From contig NC_133237.1 of the NCBI RefSeq assembly GCF_040436345.1, positions 22,883,749 to 22,947,748 of the forward strand: a stretch of DNA of 64,000 nucleotides. The letters are read 5' to 3'. The stretch is from Pagrus major. Lineage: Eukaryota > Chordata > Actinopteri > Spariformes > Sparidae. Shown here in pieces: positions 53,980-64,000 of the stretch. Below the pieces are notes generated by a model, which saw nothing but the letters and a program-made list of their open reading frames with translations, had not been told where the DNA came from and ran no database searches. Made by a program: the position numbers and the translations under genes. The number at the start of each line of letters is the position of its first letter. The stretch's first letter is position 1.

Positions 53980-54260
53980 TTCTTATCCCCATGTAAAAGA
54001 AGCTCTTCGAAGTCAAACTGAAAGCACTCCCCTCCTCCTCCCGTGCCTCGGCTGTCCCGTCTTGTGCGGGGATGCGGACTCTCAGACCGCTTCCTTCTCC
54101 ACGCCGGGACTGGGCACGGATCCCCTCCTTGTTCCTCCTAGCGGCCGGGAGCTGAACCGGGGCCGTCGGTGTCATGTCCGCCATGATGCGTGTATGCTAC
54201 ATCCGGTGAAAGCTTCAAAATAAAATCAGACTCGCGTTCATTACAAATTCTTTATTGAGT

Positions 54261-57200
54261 CATACGCGGTGATATAGCCCCAGTTTGTAGCTACTAATTC
54301 GCAGTCCTTTTTTTTTTATATAGGTGTAGTAATTTCAAATGAGCATATACATTTATTTCAATGGCACAGCGCTGTGTAAGTCATTTCTTTACTTCCGGTC
54401 CTACTATTTTCATTCAACTAATGTGGACAGCTTGTTTAAGGTGGCAACCCCCATCTGTTCATGCAGAAATCTCACCTGACCGGTTTACAGCGACCTGGAA
54501 GTGGCGCATATCCACCTCAGTTTAGGGTTTCACTGGTTTCATTTCTGTTTAAAATTTAGGAAGCGGACCAAATAAGTTCAAGCCTGATGTTATTCTCAAT
54601 ATATACTTCTTTAAAGATGTTTCATTTACTTTTGACCCCATTTTGGCATCCACAAAACCAAATATAACCTCCCATTTAAGTGGCACGGTATTGATTATTT
54701 ACGTTTTATCCTTGACCTTCCAGTTCACAAGGAAGATCATGTTGTCGATGCCAAATTTAATGTTGTTAGAAAACAAAGTGCACAATAGCACCACCCAGAG
54801 GACTGCTTGCACTCCGTCAGGTCTCTACAAGACAACAGAGCGTGTTTTACCGCGACTGCACCAGCAGGTGGGGCTGCTCACCATGATTAGAAAAGAAAGA
54901 AAGCCTTGCCTCATCAGTGATTGTTTAAGATTCAGTCCTTACATTTGACCTCTACAAGGAGAAGAAAAAAAAGCTACAGCTTTGTTTACTGGCTTGCTGC
55001 CTAACAGTGACTGAGAGTCAGACTTCTGAATCAATTGATATGAAAACAATCTGACATTTCTGAAAACAAGTAGTCATAAAAGGATGCTACAGATTCTTTA
55101 AGGTGGGTAAAACAAATATGTCACATACTGTATATCTGACAGTGTCCTTTGCCTGTCTTTTTAATTAGAAGAGGAATGACATTGTCAGTGACTCTTTCCA
55201 CTAATGGAGGACTTGTCAGTTTATTGTAATGGCAGGTCTACATCTTCCTCCTACCCGCCTGCTGCTATCACTCCATACCCCCATGCCCACAATGAAGATG
55301 CTTGCTGCTGCAGTCATCCCCCCACGGTCGTCTTATTCAGTACCCTTCAGAGCTGCTGCAGGTATTCGGCTGTCCTCTGTGAGATGGCTGATGAATGGCA
55401 TGGATTGTATAGGAGAAATGTGAAAAATGGAGAGCGAGGAGACGGAGGTAATATTAACCTTGCGTGACAGAGGTTTGGCTGTAGCTGAGCAAGGACGTCT
55501 CGGGGATATATGTTTATGCATGGAACAGCAGTCAGAGCAGCGTAAGAGCTCGCAGGAGGCTTGAGTCTGGCCCATACGCACTGCTAATGAAAATAAATGA
55601 AGCTCACGCTCTCCATCTCCCCCCTATAGAGGCACGCTTCCATCACAATGCCAAAACTCATCTTTCTCTCTCTGCTGCTCTTTCTCTGTTCCTTGAATTC
55701 TAATTTATTGTGCAATGGTGCTTTCCATAATGGATTTGTATATAAATGAAATATAATCATGTTTTTTTTTACTGGCATTCATAGGCACATGCATTCATCT
55801 CAAGAAATATGTGTCTAAAAATATTTACCATTTGATCATGAATTAATTGGGTATATATATATTGTGTTTGTGTGACATTGCTGTGTCCTTGTACAGAAAA
55901 ACCCACCTACCATAAGTGGGCTGAACCCATGCCTGCTTTATCCTTCTGTCCGCACCTTCCCTGCCTGCTTCCTTGCCTTTCTGTTCATCGAAAGCTTTCA
56001 ATTCCTAGATCGGCACTATTGTTTGAGCGCCCAGCCCCCACGGCAGCAAGAGCCCCCACCACCACCACCATCACTGCTGTGTTACCAAAGAACAAAAGAG
56101 AGAGTGTCAGACACCACCCACTAGATCTCTTTCACACCAGAGCCCCCACCTCAGTTCCAGATGGGGTTGCCTTTTTTCAGGGTTTCTCTCAACCCCAAGA
56201 GTCCTCCAAAATGGAAGCCCCCACCCCTCCCCCCGGAGCCCACTACTCAGCTGCCCGTCATCCACCTGCTCCGCCGCCACGCGCCCGTGGCCAGGGCACG
56301 TCCCCTCTCAATCCCACCCCACCAGGGAGTCCTATTAAAATCATTAACCACTTTTTACTGGGGTCTGCTTCCAGGACATTACTTGCCAGCAGTAAAAACT
56401 TTAACAACATTAACTCCTAAAAAGGAAGGACAAACGTACAATCTGTCCTTTGGATAAATAGAAAAAACAATTACTGACAATTGAGAAAAAGATACACATA
56501 TACCATAATTGTTCAAAAAGATAAATGGTGATTGTTTTCTGCAATATTATTTGACATCATATATTCTGAAAAGAAAAAATAAAGAAATTATTAAACATGT
56601 CATTCTGGGTCTTCTCAGGGTCAGCGGCTATTAAAGCAGGAAAGAGGAATTACACCAGACTGAATATCGTAATCAATAATGCTAATTCTAATCTGCATCC
56701 TGTGGTGGTGTCCTATGCAAGGGGCAAGCAGATGCTCATTTGTTTGTTTCCCTCAAAGCATCAACATGTAGCATCTCCAAAAGAATCTCTGCCTCGACCT
56801 CCACCCCTGTCTTGACCTTTCCCCTCCAGGGACAGAGAGCGAGGTGTAGCAACAGGACACATCTGCTACGAGGCAGCTGTTAAGTCCCCTTATGTTGATC
56901 CTACAGTCAGGGTTGGGGAGCTGGTGGAGGGCTAAACGTAATCATTACACACTAGCTTAAAATCTGCTTAATTGCTACAAAACATGCAAACCTACACCTC
57001 TTGGTGTTCACCCCTCCTCCAAACATAAAACAGAATATTGAGCTAATCAGATGGAAGAAAAATGTGTTGCATTTCTATCTGTATGCACTGATAAACTGTC
57101 ATCAAACTAAATGTATCTTGGACAGCAACACATGAGGCTTTGCCACCAGTATGCACAGCCACACTTTCTCCTCTGCCTACATTACACGCATGGATGCATG

Positions 57201-60200
57201 CTACGCTGTCACTCTCTAACCAAGATTTATGGAAATATTCGCTTCTAGCTCCACTCAGTGCAGTGCACAGTGAACACTGCTATTAGCGCGTTCCATATTT
57301 GAATAAATGCAGATATATGCATATAATAGGTTTATTACTTCTTTACAGCACTTGCTTTAGACTTTTACAGGTTCTGTGCTGCAGGAAACGACTAAACCCC
57401 CATCACCAGCACCATTACCACCACCCCCATCCCACCATCATCCTCCAGTCCCTAAGGGTTCAAGCACCCAAATCAATTGAAAGAAAGAAGAGTGCACTGT
57501 GGTCCTCCCCCTACATCTGTCAGGGAGGGAAAGCAGGAGGGGCCGCACTCATGGGCCGTACAGAGGAACAATATCACTCCATCTGTCACAAACCGTTTCA
57601 TCTCTGATGGGATGAAATATAGCTCACAAATATATCTACCTCTATATCATCTATGTGTATTAGCTTACTGGTGCCCAAGCCTCTATCAATTCCCAGAAGC
57701 ATACGCAGTGGCTTTTTGTCTCGTATTACCTTCCTCCCACCAGCCAGCCAGCACTCTCCAACCACCTTGCAAATTATGCTTTTAAGCTAAACAGCACGTT
57801 AAAAGAAATTATTCCACTTTACACAGTGAACCAGTTAATGAAAATGAAAGACTACCAAGTAACGAAATTTGCATGTAAAAAGTTCCAGAATGAATGTGCA
57901 GAGCAGCAAACCTGAAAGCTTAATGAAAGAGAAAGCACAAATTGTATCTGGAGGAAATACTGAAAAAAAGTAAGATGCAATCTGCTAATAACCAGAGAGC
58001 TCTTTCATATTCAAATGGTGCTGCTGCTGTGTTTGGAGGATGGGTGTGGCTGGCTGATTCTTCTTGCCTCCTGAGCTGTCGCGGCTTTGTGACGTCCGCG
58101 ATCTCATTTGCTCTATCAAATTATGCTATCGGACTGGTCACTGTTCAGTGCCAAGGACGAAATGACAACCCCAACAATACGTCCACAGTGCTGCACACTG
58201 ATCTCCGACAAAACAAGGTAGCTCAGTAATCTGGTACGCTGTAAGAACAGCACAAAATGGCCAGGCTGTTTACTGGAGGGAGGAATGAAAAACAAAAACC
58301 CATATCCCCAGGAGCCATCATGCATCTCTCTGAGCAGCAGGTAGAGCTGCAATCTCAGTCATTCATATTTAATTCCACAAGAGTTTCCGGCCAGACTAAT
58401 GTGCTATTGATTTCAAGTCTCCTATTACTGAAACAGGGGAGGGCCATGAGGGGGAGAGAGCTGGACTAAAGGGAGTGAGAGCAAGAGATTGAAAGATGAG
58501 AGGAGGAAGGATGAAGATGGAGGGGGAAAAAATAGAGTGCAATGGCTAAACCCGTGATTTTCTTCTAGGAGGCATTATCATATTCCATTTGGATAGCTCC
58601 GGTTATCTAATAATCTACTCTTTCCCTGTTAAGTTAAAACGGAACAAGAATTCTGCATGAAAGCACAATGAGTACATTTCAGGTTGAGGCAGGAAATGTG
58701 TTTTATATTATTTATTGTTCATTACAAGTCAGAGCATCTGAAGATAATCGTGTCACAGTTCATGAAGCTAACAGGAACAGGCATGCTTGCACCTCTTCCA
58801 TTCGCTCGTTTTGTGTCTGTCACTCGTGTGTTTTTTTCATGTCAGATAGAAAAAAAGGCAGCAGGAAAAGGAGCGAGAGAAAAACAAAGAGAATGTCTAA
58901 GAGCTATGTGTATTTAAGGTCTCTCCCTAGATACCGACTCAGACAGGACAAAATGAAAGATTAATAACCATGGCTTTATATCTAAAAAGGTTTTGAGTAA
59001 AACATGGTCTCTGTAAAGGAGGTTTGTCCTGGTCCACCCAACCTCAAAGCCACATGAACATACAAAGGTGGCCCGGATAATGTTCTGATTCACACATATT
59101 GATATATACCTGTGTGTGATTTTTTTCTTTAATCAAAAGATAAGAATGTGGCACATGAAGATTGCCCGAAAAGGTACATACAAACAAAACACAGATAACT
59201 GTTCACTGGGAATTAAACAGGCACATGGAAAGCAGAATATAATCCATAAATAAAAAGATGACAAGAGCGTCTACTTCAGAGAATTCCTCCCACCAGCCTG
59301 TCTACTCTAATAATAGCCCAGAGACAACACATCCAGACAGACAGAGAGAGAAAGATATAGAGAAAGAGAGGAGAGAGACGGAGAGAAAGTGCAAGAGTGA
59401 AGCCATGAGGGACCTCAAAAGAAAATTGCCAAATAATACATAAAGGGTTGAATTAGGCCGGTTGCCATTATCAACAAATGTCCTTTTTAAAAGAGGCTAA
59501 TTTAATTTTGGATCCTTTCCTGAAAGCAATAACTGCTTCACTGCTGCTGCCACAAAACCCTGAATTGCCAAGAGCCAGGCCTAGTGGAGAGACCACTGAA
59601 TTAACCAGACCTGAGGCTGAATCATCCTACCCATCCCCCAGATACACTGTCATAGTGTCACTCTCTCACTCTCCCTCTCTCTCCCCCTCTCTCCTTCTCT
59701 CTCTCACACACACAGAGGGCCACTACCTTACCGCAGGGCAATGGCAACAGGCATTCATATTGACGTAATACTATGAGAATAATAATGATGCGAAACAGAA
59801 AAGACCAGGCTGAGGAATTCAGTCCTAAAGGGGTTTTGCAATTTACAAAGTTAAGTGTTAATATATATTTACTATTCAGAGTTCAAATACATAATACATT
59901 AGTAATTTGCATCCTACTGCCATATTCTTGCTGTTGCTGTATAGACTAAATTGTGAGATTAAAATTAAAGTATACTATGTAAAATGTATGCATTTCTCTG
60001 CTCCTTCTACTGTGTTGTCTATGAAATTTTCATACTCAGCTGTATATCGTTCCTCTGTGGGCTGATGAACTTTAAAATCAGTGAACTCATTTCGTAAATG
60101 CTTAGAGTTCATCCCTCTGGCACCGACAAGCATTCCATGATATGCTAAGAGAAAAGGAACACTGCAACAAGACTCGTAATCACCACGAGTGGAGGAACCC

Positions 60201-62300
60201 TTAACAATAGGAAAATAATCAGTAGAATAACAAAAAGCCTTTTAGGCAAAACCAATGCTTGATCCTTTGATTCAGTAATGTACAATAGGCGCTTCAAATG
60301 CCCTCTTACCCACATGGAGGATTCAGCTGCAGTGCTACTAACCAGGGCTCTAATGAGGGGCCACAATTAAGCCCATTTATTCACATTAAGTGTGAACTGT
60401 AAGTGGGGCTGCAGTCAGTTGACAGACCTGGGTGCCTTTGTGTTACAAGAGCCGCTTTTATTCAGCAAACAAAGACGGAAAAAACACAAGCACCTAATGA
60501 CCGAATCTCGCTGGCTCTTCTTAGACGTTCATATACACAGGCAGAAACACACAAACACACGTGTGTGCAAGCACACATACACACACACATACTCTTCCTC
60601 CTTCTCTAACAAACTGACTCAAAGGCTCCAACGCATCCAGGCTGAGTTGAGTCACTGCTTGACAGAACGGTGGGGGCGGGGTTAAGACAGACTGACAGTG
60701 GGGCTCCATCTCTATCCTCTTATTAACGCTTAACGAGTGCTTTCCTCATGCAATATTCATCTCCACTAATATCATCCAAGCTCTGAGCCGAGCTTGCTAC
60801 TTATGTAAGGCAATTATGTAAAATATCAGACAGGGCCCATGTTCAAAATCTGACTGGAAGAGAGCTACAGGACAATGACAGAAAGAAAAAGAGGGGGTAT
60901 ACGAGAGTGACTGGAAGGTGTGAGAAACAGAGAGAGACATACAGTATGAGGACATTAGATGCTCAAGTGTCCTGTGCTGTATCTTCATCTTAGTATAGAC
61001 TAACATCCATCCACAGATCCATTGAAGGCAAGTGGTCAGTGTCAATAACGCAAACAATTCTCTCCCTCGCACCAGCACTCCTTACAACCAGAGATGTCTG
61101 AGGACTCCTCAAGGTCAGTTAGGGAGAGCAAAGCCGAGAAACTGATTGTTGTTACAAGAGGGCTCACATCAGCACCACTCATTGACAGATGAAAAACACA
61201 CACAGGAGACATTAGTATTAAACAAAGCACAGCCTCCATTCACCATCTCATTTCCTCACACGAACAGCAACCCTAGACTCGTACACAAATAAACAAACAT
61301 ACACTGATTTACGCACACTTGCACGAACACCCACCCCCCCAGGTCAAGGCCCTATGGGGGTCTGCACAGAAATAGGTCATTTGTCACACATGATGTCCCG
61401 GGGCAGGGGATGCATTATAGATGAGCCCAAACAGCATGTCTCAGTGAGCACTCACCACACAGCTAGACACAGGAGGGAGCAGCAGGAGGTGGGCAGTGAG
61501 GGATGAGAACTCCTCAGGAAGGGGATGTTGGGATGTTGTAAAGTAAGACAAAAATCACTGTGGGCCACGTTTCTGCTCATAAAGCAAAGACAAGAGATCA
61601 TTCAGCACAGCCTGATCAGAGCTACAACTGCACCTTTCTCAACTTTTCATTGAATAGACATGAATTAATTCAGGGGGTATCTAATTTGTTATTCTCATGT
61701 CTGCACCTGACCCTATAGCTGGCCATCTGCCTTGCATTTGAGAGGTCCAGAAATCATCCACCCATTAATCGTATTATGGATTTAACGCTTTGTTTCTAGC
61801 CACAATTCACACCCAATTATTGCATATGTTGTGTCTTTTCCACCCATTGCTTGAATTCTGTGATTGTCAGCTGAGAACGTGGGCTCTTAAAGTCCACAAA
61901 TCTACACTCAAAATCGCTTTTATTTGCAAAGACAAAGGCCTAAGGAGTGAAGTTGTTTGCTATGGTTTCAAACTGGCCTAAATGGAGAATGAGAGAGAAA
62001 GGAAGGGGCTGTGCTGAGGAGGAAGTGAGTGCAAAGTATGGGGAATGAGAGAGACAAGTCTGCTGTCTTCTGCTGCACCCATCTGTTCTGAAAGTGCAGG
62101 TGGAGCCCTATTCACTCCGCTCTGCGTGTGTGTGTGAAGAGGGGGGCAGGAAGAAAGGAAGGGCAGCGAGAAAAAGGGAGTGGAGAGATGGAAGGGCATG
62201 GATGGAAGAGGGAGGGTGGTGGGGAGGGGGGACTCTTGGTGATCTCTCCTGAAGGGGATAATGGGAGAGGAGCGCATTGCAATGGCTGCCATGTAGTACC
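54261..62300. other. dock6-elavl3 intergenic region, no gene supported
   Basis: The 8 kb spacer between divergent dock6 and the right-edge gene contains no exon I can support. A 182-codon open frame at 55872-56420 is Pro/Thr/His-rich low-complexity sequence and is not convincing. The interval holds several dense patches of ATTA, CAAATG and CATATTC motifs (about 56330-56410, 56930-56985, 57990-58140, 58560-58640, 59460-59540, 60270-60390, 61780-61900), suggesting developmental enhancers. Confidence 0.45.
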
Positions 62301-62365
62301 CTCCCTGCACAATTAGCCAATCAGCAGCGCGCTCTGCCAGCCAGGAGGATGCATAAAAGAAGAAC
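62080..62365 (+). promoter_or_regulatory. elavl3: probable elavl3 promoter
   Basis: E-boxes CATCTG (about 62079-62084) and CAGGTG (about 62097-62102) lie upstream of a purine-rich stretch (62140-62240), a CCAAT box (GCCAATCAG, about 62317-62325) and a TATA-like GCATAAAAG (62351-62359). E-boxes upstream of a TATA promoter fit the proneural-bHLH control described for the zebrafish elavl3 (HuC) promoter. The gene assignment is an inference from the first coding segment. Confidence 0.55.
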
Positions 62366-62384
62366 ATTGCAGCAGAGGCACAGA

Positions 62385-62790
62385 AGGAGACTGCGAGAGG
62401 AGCAGGGAATTACACATAAAAACAGCAGAACCAGAACACCCTCCCCTGGACACACCCTGCTGAGGATCACTGCTTCTCTTTTTTTCTGTACCATCGCCCA
62501 CGCCACTCGGAGAGAACGCTCTCCCATCATCATCATTCAGTAGAAAACCCCTTTCTCCTCATTTTCATCCTATAGAGGACACCTACAATCTCAGAGGGCT
62601 GAGATTCCCTGGCGAAGATTGTATTTTTTTCCTTTTTTTCTTTTTTTTTTCTTTTCATTTGGACTGCTGACAGAACATAAGGGCCATATAATATAAAGGC
62701 CGAAGAGCACACAGAGACTCAGCATTCAGCTTCAAGACCAGTGCAAAGACGGACCTAGATTTCTTTCATTGTACGTCAAGAATGGTTACT
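62385..62790 (+). other. elavl3: probable elavl3 exon 1: 5' UTR and first three codons
   Basis: Downstream of the TATA box a 400-base leader runs to an ATG at 62782-62784, which reads Met-Val-Thr and meets a splice donor (ACT/GTACGT) at 62791. ELAVL3 proteins begin Met-Val-Thr with an intron shortly after, encode a neuronal RNA-binding protein with three RRMs, and map near DOCK6 in human. The remaining exons would lie right of the window. The evidence is short (three codons plus context), so a different gene remains possible. Confidence 0.55.
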
Positions 62791-64000
62791 GTACGTATGA
62801 CTCTATTTCTCTTATATTTGTGAAGGGGAGGTTGTAGCAGCATGCCTACATTGTATCTCAGTGCCTTTATGTTAGATTTGTTATGATCTGCAATGCATGT
62901 ACACATGTGATGTAGCCATACACAGATTTATTTCATATCTTACTGATTTATCTGTACTGGAGACTAATGTAAATGTAATTAGAGCTCCGTGGCTATGTCC
63001 ACATGCCAAAACATAGGGGAATTTAGGGATTAGTGTCCTCTGTTTTTGGTCAATATGCGATACCATATTATTATGATAGGACTAGCGATCGATAGAGGCA
63101 ATTAGCAATCTCATACTGAGTGATGCGCCATGCCGGCTGCGCTCCAGCCTGCAGTCATCATCAGCGATGGATAAAGTCTTTATCCTGCCATTTTAGATAG
63201 CACAGCCTTTACGTTTATGTATCGCAGCCACTCCGACTGCCAGCATGTCGCTGCTTTTGGTTATATTTCCGAAATGATGCAGGAGTCAAGATGTAGGAAT
63301 TCCGCAGGATTACAGTGATGGAGAGGCAGTAAAGCGATGAGGCGGCTCGGTTCAGTGGGGAGGGGGGAGGACTCGCTTTCTTTGCCTCGTACAGCACAAG
63401 GATGCTGGAGACGGGTTTCTGAGACAAAACACGATGCCTCGGAGGCTGAGGGCCCATCCAGCAAGGCAGAGGAAAAAAAAGGGTCGAGTCACTCCGGGAG
63501 GGGGAGGGGGAGGAGGGAAATTACGCATCCATCGGTTTGCATTGAATCAGACAAAGTCCAAATTCCTCAGGGTTCTCGTTGCGATGCAACCGAGTAAATG
63601 GGCTGGAAATCTCTGAGGCCGCGACAGTAAGGACGCGCACGGACATCTCCATTTTAAACGCATTTTCTCCAATTGTATCAGATCGCATACGTACAAGATG
63701 GCCATGCTTGCATTGCGCTTGTCGGATAAAAGGAGATGTGAGCGATGATAAATTAGCTTTGCTCTGAGCCGACGGCCGGATTGGGCGTGTCTCTTTGGAC
63801 TGGAGCACCAAACGAGGGCCTTGAAGCCTCAAAAGGCCCACTCCGCTTTACCTCTTGACATGTATTACGCTTCACAACAGATAGTTCATCTAAGCAGACC
63901 AATTAAGACCAGACAGATTTACATGAAATTACAGAAGAGAGGGAATAAACAAGAAATCAGCAGCAGATTGCTGACTGCTGCTCGGTCCAACGAGCACGTG
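62791..64000 (+). other. elavl3: probable elavl3 intron 1 (partial)
   Basis: No further exon is seen before the window end. Several CpG-rich stretches occur at 63330-63480 and 63560-63660 (GAGGCGGCTCGG, GACGCGCACGGACATC), showing that the CpG-rich promoter domain extends well into the intron. Short ORFs here are not supported as genes. Confidence 0.4.

Noticed and set aside
55872-56420. 182-codon plus-strand open frame between dock6 and elavl3
   Set aside because: The translation is Pro/Thr/His-rich low-complexity sequence with no domain, and there is no promoter, splice or poly(A) context.
61978-62536. Several minus-strand frames of 60-130 codons in the elavl3 promoter
   Set aside because: They are Pro/Ser/His-rich translations of purine-rich promoter DNA, with no homology or splice support.

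Overview
This window is vertebrate nuclear DNA from a teleost fish, probably a percomorph. The evidence is compact multi-exon genes with GT-AG introns, fish-type haemoglobin genes, short introns, abundant teleost interspersed repeats and CA/TA microsatellites. There are no bacterial-style operons. All coordinates and splice sites were read by eye, so a boundary could be off by a base, although the summed coding lengths of every complete gene divide by three.

Layout. (1) Positions 1-4,430 are the edge of an alpha/beta globin cluster. It holds the promoter of an alpha-globin gene whose body lies just left of the window (minus strand), a complete beta-globin gene (plus, 1459-2108) and a complete alpha-globin gene (minus, 3615-4262). 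(2) About 7,440-25,030 is kank2 on the minus strand: eleven coding exons (8862-15179) and a likely CpG-rich non-coding first exon near 24,908-25,020, separated by a first intron of about 9.7 kb. (3) Positions 28,202-53,979 are dock6 on the minus strand. I could place fifty coding exons totalling 6,360 nt (2,119 aa). (4) A complete small secreted-protein gene, angptl8 (plus strand, 43634-44901, four exons, 188 aa), lies in antisense orientation inside dock6 intron 14. (5) About 54,200-62,300 is an 8 kb gene-free interval with several homeobox/E-box-rich blocks. (6) The right edge carries the TATA promoter, 5' UTR and 9-nt first coding segment of a plus-strand gene that I infer to be elavl3 (HuC), cut by the window end.

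The order kank2 - dock6 with nested angptl8 - elavl3 resembles the gene content of human 19p13.2. The globin genes beside kank2 fit what I recall of the teleost MN globin cluster. The globins supply the red-cell oxygen carrier. KANK2 and DOCK6 both act on the cortical actin/adhesion machinery. ANGPTL8 is a secreted regulator of lipoprotein lipase. ELAVL3 is a neuronal RNA-binding protein. They share a neighbourhood by ancestry rather than by pathway.

The points most worth following up are the intact fish angptl8 nested in dock6, the alpha-globin promoter twin at the left edge, a 15-nt micro-exon and a GC-AG intron in dock6, a long overlapping upstream ORF at the dock6 start, a cluster of CACATGTG palindromes near 5.85-6.1 kb, several teleost repeats, and candidate neural enhancers upstream of elavl3.
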